Shown: in pieces, positions 53,736 to 62,208 of the stretch | Position numbering within the stretch: the first letter of the stretch is position 1 | How the letters are laid out: each line of letters begins with the position of its first letter | Origin: an uncultured Pseudomonadota bacterium | Lineage (GTDB): Bacteria; Pseudomonadota; Alphaproteobacteria; RF32; CAG-239 | Direction of reading: 5' to 3' | DNA: 64,000 nucleotides | Assembly (NCBI GenBank): GCA_902763535.1 | Contig: CACWSG010000003.1 | Coordinates: 24,779-88,778 of the forward strand | Translations under genes and position numbers: made by a program | The notes under the pieces: model-generated | Seen by the model: the letters and a program-made list of their open reading frames with translations, nothing else | The model's database searches: none | Told to the model about the DNA's origin: nothing

Positions 53736-54740
53736 TTAATAAACATACTCATTTTCCGAATTGCGTTTGAGAGCCATATAGTTTTGAGCACTAAATCCTT
53801 TGCGAATTTTTTTGATGTGTTGGGGCAAGCGTCCGCTAAGCCGCCAAATTTTACGCATTTTCTCACGCAACTTTTCAATATCGCTGAGCTCATGTGTTGA
53901 AACATAGGGGTCGCGAACCATTTCAGGTGCAGGCTGATTGGCAAGATTATTTTGTTCTTGCTCTTGTTGATTGTTGCGAAGAATGTGCATGGCGCATAAC
54001 TGAGAGGCTACGCTGACAGATTCAGCCGAATTATCAAGTTCATCATAATCATTGGCAAATTTATTCGGGGTATCATCAACATATTTCCTTGTCGTGATAT
54101 TATCAACCACTTTTTTTGTGAGATCTTCTTTATGTTTTGGTCTGGATGGTTTGGTGCTTTGAACCCTTTCGCGAATCTTGCGTAATTCGCTTAGTTTGAA
54201 AGTTAAAAACTTTAGCTTTTCCCGAGCAGCGTTTTGTTGAGAACAGTTGTTGTTGAAAGCTGCTCCGGCATATAGTGATATAACGCGTTTAAGTTCCGTT
54301 TCGCGATCATCCAAAAAAACGACAAAATCACTGCGGGCATGGAGTTCTTGTAAAGTGGTGCCGTCGGTTTTTATGTCTTTGATAATAACTTTGGCCTGAT
54401 CAACCCAGCCATAATACTCAGCTTCGGGATCTTGACCCGATTGCAAAGATTGCAGGCTTTCGGCGATGTAAAAATCCATATCATAAACAGGAATTTCTTT
54501 GCCTCGGATGGTTACGGTTTTTTTAGCAGTATTGCCGTTGGCCTGCCAAAACATCGGCTTCCAATTATCCTGAAATTGAATAGGGTTGCCGTTATTTTTT
54601 CCTGCCATGTGTTCAATTACATCATTATGCCTCTCTAAACCTTGTTTTTTAGCGAATTCGTCAGCTTTTTGTTGCAAAAGCTCAAGAGGCATATTTTGCA
54701 AATCACGGATAAGCTCTTGTTTGTTGTAGTTGTCGGACAT
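53736..54740 (-). CDS. Unknown protein downstream of the TerB-like gene
   Basis: I start at ATG 54740 (MSDNYNKQELIRDLQN), after AAAGGAT; 334 residues. It is soluble, has no membrane segment, and is rich in Asn, Gln and charged residues. An N-terminal part (1-150) contains KKTVTIRGKEIPVYDMDFYI; a helical part (about 145-200) ends with Lys/Arg; the last 60 residues are basic (KMRKIWRLSGRLPQHIKKIRKG). It begins 23 bases after the TerB-like gene. No family is recognised. Confidence 0.75.
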   Translation of the reverse strand: MSDNYNKQELIRDLQNMPLELLQQKADEFAKKQGLERHNDVIEHMAGKNNGNPIQFQDNWKPMFWQANGNTAKKTVTIRGKEIPVYDMDFYIAESLQSLQSGQDPEAEYYGWVDQAKVIIKDIKTDGTTLQELHARSDFVVFLDDRETELKRVISLYAGAAFNNNCSQQNAAREKLKFLTFKLSELRKIRERVQSTKPSRPKHKEDLTKKVVDNITTRKYVDDTPNKFANDYDELDNSAESVSVASQLCAMHILRNNQQEQEQNNLANQPAPEMVRDPYVSTHELSDIEKLREKMRKIWRLSGRLPQHIKKIRKGFSAQNYMALKRNSENEYVY

Positions 54741-54762
54741 GGTTAGTATCCTTTCAAATCTT

Positions 54763-55197
54763 TTAGTTAGTTTCAAAAATTAACTTTTTCTGTTCCTGTA
54801 AGATGATATGGTCGATAACCCACTGGCTGATTTGTTCAATTTTCTCCAGTTCAACTCCCATGGCTTCACCAACTTTACCGATAAACATAACTTCCTCATC
54901 ACTGAGATCACGGTCAGAATTTGCTAAAAAGCACATTTCTCTAATCAAAGCCAGGGCTACATGGCGGTTTTTTATTTTACTGATTTGTTGTAAAACCTTT
55001 TCCTGAGATTCTTCTTGTAAAATTTCAGGAATTTTTTCAGCTGAGATACCAAATATCAAGGCCGTATCTTGTATCTTTTCTTTTTGATCATCATCAAAGT
55101 GGTGATCAGCCTTGGCCAAAATCGAAAGGGCTTTGAGAAAAGCAATTTTATCCTCATCATTCATTCGAGCGGTGAAATTGTTATCATTTTCCGACAT
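54763..55197 (-). CDS. TerB-like protein
   Basis: I start at ATG 55197 (MSENDNNF), after AGGAG; 144 residues. The helical body has LSILAKADHHFDDDQKEKIQ and MCFLANSDRDLSDEEVMFIGKV, the two acidic half-sites of the TerB/DUF533 metal-binding fold. TerB proteins occur in tellurite and stress operons; no ter genes are nearby. It leads a two-gene unit with the unknown protein. Confidence 0.7.
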   Translation of the reverse strand: MSENDNNFTARMNDEDKIAFLKALSILAKADHHFDDDQKEKIQDTALIFGISAEKIPEILQEESQEKVLQQISKIKNRHVALALIREMCFLANSDRDLSDEEVMFIGKVGEAMGVELEKIEQISQWVIDHIILQEQKKLIFETN

Positions 55198-55343
55198 TAG
55201 TAATCTCCTAAAGTTGTTATCGTAATTATATGTTAGCAAAATTGTGTTAATTTTTCAATAAAAACCGCTTGCCGGTGATGAAAAATGTTTGAAAAACAAA
55301 AAATATCATTTATTATCAACCGAAATATTGAGGTTGAAAGGTA

Positions 55344-56678
55344 ATGAAAACTTATTTTATAAAGACTTTCGGATGTCAGATGAATGTGTATGATTCTCAT
55401 CGAATCGCAGGAATCCTTGAACAAAGAGGATTGCAAGCGACAAGTAGAATCGAGGATGCCGATTTGGTAATTTTTAATACTTGTCATATCAGAGAAAAAG
55501 CAGCCGAAAAACTGTTTTCCGATTTGGGACGAGCTAATTTGGTAAAACAGGCCAGACTGCTGGAAGGAAAGAATACTATCATCGGGGTTGTCGGCTGTGT
55601 GGTACAAGCCGAAGATGAACAAGTATTTAAGCGCTCGGATGCTGTTGATTTTGCATTAGGACCACTGACATATCATCGTTTGGGAAAAGTGCTTGATGAG
55701 CTGGAGGATAATAGTGAAATTCAAGTAATAGATACTGAGTTTCCGGTTGAGTCGAAATTTGACTTTTTGAGTGAAAACAAGGCTGAAGGTGTGTGTTCGT
55801 ATATAGCGATTCAAGAAGGATGTAATAATTTTTGCACTTATTGTGTTGTGCCATATACACGAGGCATTGAGACATCTCGTCCGGTTGAAGATGTGTTGAA
55901 AGAAGCACGCAAGTTGGTTAGTGATGGCGCTTTAGAACTTAATTTGCTCGGGCAGAATGTTAATTCTTATCATGGTGAAGATAAGACAGGGAAAGAACGC
56001 AATTTAGCTTATCTTTTGCGCAAGATGGGCGAAATTGACGGGTTGAGAAGGTTGCGCTATACTACTTCATATCCGGCTGATGTTGATGAAGATTTGATTG
56101 AATGCCATAAAGATATGCCAATATTGATGCCTTATTTGCATTTGCCAATTCAATCAGGTTCAGATAAAATTCTGCGCGCGATGAACAGGAGACATACAAA
56201 ATCGCAATATCTTGATGTTATCGATCGTTTGCGTGAGGCGAATCCGCAGATCGGTTTTGCTTCGGATTTTATAGTAGGTTTCCCCGGAGAATCGGACGAA
56301 GATTTCCAAGCAACCTTAGATATAGTTGATGAAGTGAAATTTATTACGGCTTTCTCGTTCAAATATTCGCCGCGTCCCGGTACTCCGGCTGCAGAGTATC
56401 CGAATCAGCTTCCGGAAAAAGTCAAAAAAGAAAGATTGGCAATATTGCAAGAAAAATTGTTTGCCTATCAAACGGATTTTAATCAACAGACTGTCGGTAA
56501 GACAATAGAGGTTTTGTTTGAAAATAAAGGAAGACACGCAGGGCAATTAACCGGACGAACTCCTTGGATGCAAAATCTTTATGCTGAGGCAAATGGGGAA
56601 TATTTAAATAAAATTGTTGATGTTAAGGTAGAAAGTGCGACAATGAATTCATTGTCCGGAAAAATTGTAAAGGTGTAA
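55344..56678 (+). CDS. miaB: tRNA methylthiotransferase MiaB
   Basis: The 444-residue radical SAM enzyme has three N-terminal cluster cysteines (TFGCQMN, NTCHIR, VVGCV), the radical SAM triad CNNFCTYC and a C-terminal TRAM domain (VGKTIEVLFENKG). It methylthiolates i6A37 in tRNAs. It heads miaB-phoH-ybeY-corC-lnt-HTH, a common alphaproteobacterial block. Confidence 0.96.
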   Translation: MKTYFIKTFGCQMNVYDSHRIAGILEQRGLQATSRIEDADLVIFNTCHIREKAAEKLFSDLGRANLVKQARLLEGKNTIIGVVGCVVQAEDEQVFKRSDAVDFALGPLTYHRLGKVLDELEDNSEIQVIDTEFPVESKFDFLSENKAEGVCSYIAIQEGCNNFCTYCVVPYTRGIETSRPVEDVLKEARKLVSDGALELNLLGQNVNSYHGEDKTGKERNLAYLLRKMGEIDGLRRLRYTTSYPADVDEDLIECHKDMPILMPYLHLPIQSGSDKILRAMNRRHTKSQYLDVIDRLREANPQIGFASDFIVGFPGESDEDFQATLDIVDEVKFITAFSFKYSPRPGTPAAEYPNQLPEKVKKERLAILQEKLFAYQTDFNQQTVGKTIEVLFENKGRHAGQLTGRTPWMQNLYAEANGEYLNKIVDVKVESATMNSLSGKIVKV

Positions 56679-56682
56679 AATT

Positions 56683-57648
56683 ATGGCAGAAGTTTCTTTT
56701 GAGTTATTTAATAATACATTGGTTCAACAAATGGTCGGTGCGCAAGATTCAAATCTGCGTTTGTTGGAAAAAATTACCGGAGTTGAAATCAGCTCTTTCG
56801 GCAATAAGATGACGATTAAAGGTAAAAAAGCTGCGGTTGACCAGGCTAAAGCAGCTATTGATGTGTTGTATAATAAAGTAAGCCGCGGTATTGAAATCGG
56901 TGAGCAAGAGGTTAGTGCGGCAGTGCGTATCTGCGGTGATAACAAAGATTGTCAGGCAGCGATTGATTTAAGCAATATTGTATTAAAAACCAAAAAACGC
57001 CATATATATCCGCGTTCAGCAACTCAAGCAGAATACATTCAGACCATGATGAACAATGAGCTGGTTTTTGGTTTGGGGCCTGCCGGTACCGGTAAAACCT
57101 ACTTAGCGGTAGCACTGGCTGTTTCGATGATGTTGGAAGGAGCTATTGATAAGATTATATTGTCGCGCCCTGCCGTTGAAGCAGGAGAGAACTTGGGATT
57201 TTTACCAGGCGATTTGAAAGATAAAGTTGATCCGTATTTGCGTCCGCTGTATGATGCATTGTACGAAATGTTGCCGGCAGAGCAGGTTGATAAAAAGATT
57301 GCTTTAGGAGAGATTGAAATTGCACCTTTGGCCTTTATGCGCGGTCGTACCTTATCTAATGCTTTCATCATTTTGGATGAAGCTCAGAATACAACCCCGA
57401 TGCAAATGAAGATGTTTTTGACTCGTTTGGGTGAAAATTCGCGTATGGTGGTTAATGGTGACTTGAGTCAGGTTGATTTGCCCAGAGGAGTTATTTCCGG
57501 TTTGCGTGATGCACTGGATGTTTTAAAAGGAACGGCAAATATAGGTTCGGTACGCTTTTCGGCAACCGATGTGGTAAGACACGGATTGGTCGCTAAAATT
57601 GTTAAAGCTTATGAAGACAAGAGTAAAAAGGTGTATGGTGAAGAATAA
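56683..57648 (+). CDS. phoH: PhoH-family ATPase
   Basis: The 321-residue protein has an N-terminal KH-like region (VEISSFGNKMTIKGKKAAV) and P-loop GPAGTGKTYLAVALAVS, DEAQNTTPMQMKMFLTRLG and GDLSQVDLP. PhoH ATPases are linked to RNA processing and often pair with the YbeY RNase, as here. Confidence 0.95.
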   Translation: MAEVSFELFNNTLVQQMVGAQDSNLRLLEKITGVEISSFGNKMTIKGKKAAVDQAKAAIDVLYNKVSRGIEIGEQEVSAAVRICGDNKDCQAAIDLSNIVLKTKKRHIYPRSATQAEYIQTMMNNELVFGLGPAGTGKTYLAVALAVSMMLEGAIDKIILSRPAVEAGENLGFLPGDLKDKVDPYLRPLYDALYEMLPAEQVDKKIALGEIEIAPLAFMRGRTLSNAFIILDEAQNTTPMQMKMFLTRLGENSRMVVNGDLSQVDLPRGVISGLRDALDVLKGTANIGSVRFSATDVVRHGLVAKIVKAYEDKSKKVYGEE

Positions 57649-58165
57649 CAGCATAGATATTGTCGTTGAAGATGATAATTGGGCTAAAATTTTAGTGGTA
57701 AGTGAAGCTCAATGCGCTTCGCTGTTAGATTTGGTTTGCAAATATTTAACAGACAACAAAATTGAAACACGATATGATTTGGTCGGATTAGATAAGCCTG
57801 TAAGTGCGGTCTTAGCATTGAGCAATGCTGATGAGATTAGAAAGCTGAATGCCGAATTCAGAGGTAAGGATCAGCCGACCAATGTTTTGTCTTTTGCTAA
57901 TATTGATGCCGATGATTTTGAAGAAATAATCGAAAATGAGGAAACGATTGCTCTAGGTGATATCGTTATGGCATGGGAAGTTCTTCAAGCAGAAGCAAAA
58001 GAAAAGAATATCTCAATTGCTGATCATTTTTGGCATTTATTGGTGCATGGTATATTACATTTGCTTGGGTTTGATCATCAAAATGATGAAGAAGCCGAAA
58101 TTATGGAAGGCATTGAGATTGCCGTTTTAGAGCAGTTGAATATAGATAATCCCTATAAGGAGTAG
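57635..58165 (+). CDS. ybeY: Endoribonuclease YbeY
   Basis: I start at ATG 57635 (MVKNNSIDIVVED), overlapping the phoH end; 176 residues. The zinc-binding motif HGILHLLGFDH and the family motif ELNAEFRGKDQPTNVLSF (as KLNAEFRGK...) are present. YbeY matures 16S rRNA 3' ends and helps ribosome quality control. Confidence 0.94.
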   Translation: MVKNNSIDIVVEDDNWAKILVVSEAQCASLLDLVCKYLTDNKIETRYDLVGLDKPVSAVLALSNADEIRKLNAEFRGKDQPTNVLSFANIDADDFEEIIENEETIALGDIVMAWEVLQAEAKEKNISIADHFWHLLVHGILHLLGFDHQNDEEAEIMEGIEIAVLEQLNIDNPYKE

Positions 58166-58168
58166 GAA

Positions 58169-59041
58169 ATGTCGGAAGAAGACAGTCAACAGTCGAGTAT
58201 TTTTAAACGTTTGTTTCATCGCAAACAACAGGAGAATGTGCGTGAAACAATTGAAGATTTGATGGAAGAAGTTGCTGAGAGCGGTGAAAAAGATTTTAGC
58301 GAACACGAACAATTATTGCTGAACAATGTGTTGGATTTGCATGGTCGTAAATGTGAAAATGCAATGATACCAAGAGCTGAAATCATAGCTTTTCCCAAGA
58401 GCGGTTCAGTTAATGACTTGGCCGATTTGATGGTTGAACAAGGCCATTCACGCATTCCTATTTATGGTGAATCAATGGATGATATTGTCGGCATTGTTCA
58501 TGTTATTGATTTGGTTAAATGTGTGTTGCAAAAGCAATTTGATTTGAAGGTCGAAGATATTGTCAGCGACAAGATAAAATTTGTTGCTCCGGAAAAAGAA
58601 GTATTAGACCTGTTGAAAGAGATGCAGCAAGATAAAATACATATGGCAATGGTGGTCGATGAATATGGCGGTATTGACGGTTTGGTTACCATTGAGGATT
58701 TGTTGGAGGAAATTGTCGGTGATATTGAGGATGAGTATGATCACGAAGATGAACCGATTATATGCAAACAAAACAATGGTAACATTGTGGCTGAGGGTAA
58801 AGCGGAGCTTGATGAAATAAAAAATGTTTGCGGCTTGGATTTGTATGAAGGTTTGCCGGAAGATGAAGAAGATGATATTGACACCGTGAACAGTCTGATA
58901 TTCCATCTTATTCAAAGAGTACCTTTGCGCGGTGAAGTTGTTGCCGGACTTAACGGGATAAAGTTTAGAATCTTAGAGGCTGATCCTACGCAAATAAAGA
59001 AAGTTATGATTGTTAAATCAAAAGTTGAAAATAATAAATAA
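58169..59041 (+). CDS. corC: HlyC/CorC-family transporter-associated protein
   Basis: The 290-residue protein has two CBS domains (IPIYGESMDDIVGIVHVIDL, MAMVVDEYGGIDGLVTIEDL) and a C-terminal CorC_HlyC domain. It has no membrane segments, so it is the soluble form. It is usually next to lnt. AGGAGTAGG precedes the start. Confidence 0.92.
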   Translation: MSEEDSQQSSIFKRLFHRKQQENVRETIEDLMEEVAESGEKDFSEHEQLLLNNVLDLHGRKCENAMIPRAEIIAFPKSGSVNDLADLMVEQGHSRIPIYGESMDDIVGIVHVIDLVKCVLQKQFDLKVEDIVSDKIKFVAPEKEVLDLLKEMQQDKIHMAMVVDEYGGIDGLVTIEDLLEEIVGDIEDEYDHEDEPIICKQNNGNIVAEGKAELDEIKNVCGLDLYEGLPEDEEDDIDTVNSLIFHLIQRVPLRGEVVAGLNGIKFRILEADPTQIKKVMIVKSKVENNK

Positions 59042-60558
59042 TGGTAAATTTAATAACTAGATACAAAAAGACAACGGCTTTTATGGCCGGAATTCTGTCT
59101 GTGGCGATGTTTGCGCCATATTTTCAGGTTTGGGCCGGAGTAATCGGATTTAGTGTTTTGCTGTATTTGCTGTTGTGTGAAAACAAAGCAAAGGAGCTGT
59201 TCAAAATTGGCTATGCCTTTGGTTTTGCTCATTTTGCGATAGGTTTTTCGTGGGTTGGTAATGCTTTATTAATTGATGCTGAAAGGTTTGGTTGGTTATA
59301 TCCGATTACACTTTTGGCAGCAGGGAGCTTTTTTGGTTTGTTTGCGGCTGTTCCAGCCTTGATGGTGGTGAAAGGGCGGACGGTATTGGGAAAATGGCTG
59401 TTGTTTTGCGGAGCATGGGTCGTTTGTGAATGGATAAGAAGCTTCTTATTGACAGGATTTCCTTGGAATTTAGCCGGGTATAGCTTGGCCTTTGATTTGC
59501 CGATGATACAAAATGCGGCGATCGGCGGTGTGTATTTAACATCATTGTTGGCGATTGTCTTGTATAGTATGGGCGGATTGTGGCTTTATCGGCATAGCAC
59601 GAAATCTTTTATTTTCACAGTAATAATGGCTGCTTTGCTGATAGGTTTGTCATGGGGATGGGGATATTGGCGTTTGCAGAATAAAAAAGATTTGCTAACC
59701 GATACAATGGTGCGGATAGTACAACCGAGTATCCCTCAGACAATGAAATGGACTAAAGAAAGCGCTGAAAATAATTTTAATACTTATGTCGATTTGAGTA
59801 AAACGGCAAGCGATACAAAACCTGATATGATAATTTGGGGTGAAACGGCTTCACCATTCAGGCTTGATGAAGATGATTTTCATCGCAATGTTGCGGCGGC
59901 GATGTTACCTAAAGGCAGCGTGTTATTGACCGGTATGATAAGTTATCAATATAACAAAGGCTTTTATCGCCCGCATAACTCGTTGGTAGTATTGAATGAT
60001 AAGGGAGAAATAGAATGGTATTACCATAAAACCCATTTGGTTCCGTTTGGGGAATATATTCCATTGCGTGAATACTTGCCTGATTTTATAAGACCGGTTG
60101 CAAATGCCATTGGACAATTGGGAAAAGGTGATGGAGCAAAAGTATGGCAAAGAGAAGGCTTGCCAAGCATCGGTGGGGTTATTTGTTATGAAATAATTTT
60201 TCCTTATGAAATTGTAGATGAAAAAAATCGTCCCGATGTGATTGTTAATGTTACAAATGACGGATGGTATGGCGAATCGTCCGGACCTTATCAACATTGG
60301 GTTGCAGCAAAATTCAGGGCAATCGAAGAAGGAATTACGGTGGTGCGTTCGGCAAATAACGGGTTGAGCGGCATGATTAATGCTTATGGTGAAGAAAAAG
60401 GCGTCTTAAAGCTTAATTATTCGGGGATTTCAGATATAAAGCTGGAAAAATCCTTGGGTGAAATTACAACTTATAGTAGGTATGGTAATATAATTTCTTT
60501 AATATTATGCTTGATTTTAATGCTGGCTGGTTTTATAAAGTCTAAGGATGAGCTGTAA
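59041..60558 (+). CDS. lnt: Apolipoprotein N-acyltransferase
   Basis: The 505-residue protein has several N-terminal membrane helices and a nitrilase-like periplasmic domain with Glu in IIWGETASPF, Lys in KTHLVPFGEYIPL and Cys in GVICYEIIFP. It adds the third acyl chain to lipoproteins. Its ATG shares a base with the corC stop (TAATG), so the two are coupled. Confidence 0.95.
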   Translation: MVNLITRYKKTTAFMAGILSVAMFAPYFQVWAGVIGFSVLLYLLLCENKAKELFKIGYAFGFAHFAIGFSWVGNALLIDAERFGWLYPITLLAAGSFFGLFAAVPALMVVKGRTVLGKWLLFCGAWVVCEWIRSFLLTGFPWNLAGYSLAFDLPMIQNAAIGGVYLTSLLAIVLYSMGGLWLYRHSTKSFIFTVIMAALLIGLSWGWGYWRLQNKKDLLTDTMVRIVQPSIPQTMKWTKESAENNFNTYVDLSKTASDTKPDMIIWGETASPFRLDEDDFHRNVAAAMLPKGSVLLTGMISYQYNKGFYRPHNSLVVLNDKGEIEWYYHKTHLVPFGEYIPLREYLPDFIRPVANAIGQLGKGDGAKVWQREGLPSIGGVICYEIIFPYEIVDEKNRPDVIVNVTNDGWYGESSGPYQHWVAAKFRAIEEGITVVRSANNGLSGMINAYGEEKGVLKLNYSGISDIKLEKSLGEITTYSRYGNIISLILCLILMLAGFIKSKDEL

Positions 60559-60572
60559 TGAAAGGACTAGCT

Positions 60573-61082
60573 ATGAAAGATAAGAAAACAGATCGCAAAA
60601 CCAGACGCGGCAGAACTCCGTCCGGTGATCCGAATCCGATTGATGTACATGTCGGAAACAGGATTAGAATTAGAAGAAACTTGTTGGGTTGGAGTCAGGA
60701 AAAATTGGGCTTGATGATGGGATTGACTTTTCAACAGGTGCAAAAATATGAAAAAGGTTTAAATCGTGTTAGTGCCAGCAGATTGTGGGATTTTAGCGTG
60801 GTTATGGATACACCGATTAGTTTCTTTTATGATGATATGGATGCAGAAACAAAGGATAGTAGTCCGCGGAAGTTTTGCAATCCGGAAAATGATTTGTCTT
60901 TGCATGAAAATATGGAAGTTTTTGAGGCTGACCCAATGCGCAAACAGGAAACTTTGGAGTTGGTAAGAGCTTATTACAAAATAGGCAATCGGCGTGTTGC
61001 CAAGCATTTGTATGATTTGATTATATCGATGTCTAAAAGTCCGTATATTCATAGCAAAGAAGATGATGAAGACGATGAATAA
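60573..61082 (+). CDS. XRE-family HTH regulator downstream of lnt
   Basis: I start at ATG 60573 (MKDKKTDRK), six bases after AAGGA; ATG 60558 also overlaps the lnt stop. The helix-turn-helix (RIRRNLLGWSQEKLGLMMG, TFQQVQKYEKGLNRVSASRL) is clear. The rest is helical with an acidic tail. The lnt-HTH pairing is typical of alphaproteobacteria, where metK and trmB follow; here metK is absent. Confidence 0.92.
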   Translation: MKDKKTDRKTRRGRTPSGDPNPIDVHVGNRIRIRRNLLGWSQEKLGLMMGLTFQQVQKYEKGLNRVSASRLWDFSVVMDTPISFFYDDMDAETKDSSPRKFCNPENDLSLHENMEVFEADPMRKQETLELVRAYYKIGNRRVAKHLYDLIISMSKSPYIHSKEDDEDDE

Positions 61083-61087
61083 TTCTT

Positions 61088-61113
61088 AAAAGCAGGTTGA
61101 TTAACCTGCTTTT
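61088..61113. terminator. Bidirectional terminator after the HTH gene
   Basis: AAAAGCAGGTT gatt AACCTGCTTTT (61088-61098, 61103-61113). It ends the miaB block on the plus strand and overlaps the stop of the small minus-strand gene. Confidence 0.8.
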
Positions 61114-61348
61114 AGTTTGGGCGACAACGTTGATCAAATGCTCGATCAGATGCGGGCAAATCTTCATATTCGCCAAAGTTGAACATATTTTTCTCGAATT
61201 CACATTCGTCATCCAGTTCATCTATTGTATCAATCAAGCGCATTTTTTTGAGCGGACGAATGCGAAAGTTGTCATCATCAAATTTATCGCTGTATGATGA
61301 ATTTGAAAAATCTTTGATAGTTGTATGTTGTGTTTCTTTTTCCAGCAT
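61112..61348 (-). CDS. Small acidic protein, unknown
   Basis: The 78-residue protein is rich in Asp/Glu (DSIDELDDECEFEKN-type stretch) and likely disordered. A GAGGAG site lies nine bases before the ATG, and a terminator overlaps its stop, which together support a real gene. No homologous family is recognised. It diverges from the dolichol-kinase-like gene across 135 bases. Confidence 0.65.
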   Translation of the reverse strand: MLEKETQHTTIKDFSNSSYSDKFDDDNFRIRPLKKMRLIDTIDELDDECEFEKNMFNFGEYEDLPASDRAFDQRCRPN

Positions 61349-61483
61349 GGTAATTTCTCCTCAGAACAATTTTGTTTTTTATATGTAATCGTTATGATAA
61401 AATTTTCATCCACATGATGTATAGAATTTACTTGAGATTATTTGAAAAGTTTTATACTTCAATAACATAGATGGAAGGTTGAT

Positions 61484-62206
61484 ATGTGGAAAATTGATGT
61501 AAAAAAGCGCTCGGATTATAAAAAATTGCTTAAAAAGATTAATTCTCGATTGGATTGGAAAGCCAATTTGGAAGATATGGATTTATTGTATCAACAACTG
61601 ATTAATGACAAAGCGTTCCGCAAAGAGTTGATGCGCAAAGCAATTCATCTTAGTTCACTTTGGATTCCGGCAGCAATTTATTTTATGCCTAAATTCATAT
61701 TGGTGCCGATATTGCTGGTTATTTTGGTCGGCAATGTGATTTTGGAATATGGTAATTTTAAACGTTATCCTTGGGCTCGCAAATCGTTCGGAGTGTTGTT
61801 TTTCAGAACATTGCGCAATAAAGAAACATCAAGAGAACATTTTCAGTTTACCGGAGCGATTTATGTTTTAGTGTCGGCATTGTTATGTTTGTGCTTGTTT
61901 ACTAAAGAAGTAGCGGCCATTTCTTTGACGGTTATGCTGATATCGGACAGTGCTGCGGCACTGGTCGGGCGTTCAATCGGCAGAGTGAAAATATATAAAA
62001 ATAAAACGCTTGAGGGAACTCTGGCTTTCTTTACTTCGGCTTTGGTAATAAATTTGTTGTTTTGGCAGGTTTATCCGTTTACGATGATTAGTGTTTTGGC
62101 TTGTTTGGTTGCTACATTAGCCGAAGTTTATGAGGACAAAATTGAGATAGATGACAATTTATCCGTACCGATATTTATGGCGGCAGTTCTTTCCTTTTTT
62201 AACTAA
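61484..62206 (+). CDS. Dolichol/phytol kinase-family membrane protein (COG0170-like)
   Basis: The 240-residue protein has a soluble N-terminus (1-45), then RKAIHLSSLWIPAAIYF and about six membrane helices. SLTVMLISDSAAALVGRSIG and YKNKTLEGTLAF match the CTP-dependent lipid kinase / cytidylyltransferase superfamily (Sec59, Dgk1, phytol kinase). Its substrate here is unknown. It converges on mnmA with a two-base gap. Confidence 0.8.
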   Translation: MWKIDVKKRSDYKKLLKKINSRLDWKANLEDMDLLYQQLINDKAFRKELMRKAIHLSSLWIPAAIYFMPKFILVPILLVILVGNVILEYGNFKRYPWARKSFGVLFFRTLRNKETSREHFQFTGAIYVLVSALLCLCLFTKEVAAISLTVMLISDSAAALVGRSIGRVKIYKNKTLEGTLAFFTSALVINLLFWQVYPFTMISVLACLVATLAEVYEDKIEIDDNLSVPIFMAAVLSFFN

Positions 62207-62208
62207 AA

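Noticed and set aside
54763..55197. Tellurite-resistance operon
   Set aside because: Only a TerB-like protein is present; terC, terD, terZ or terA are absent.
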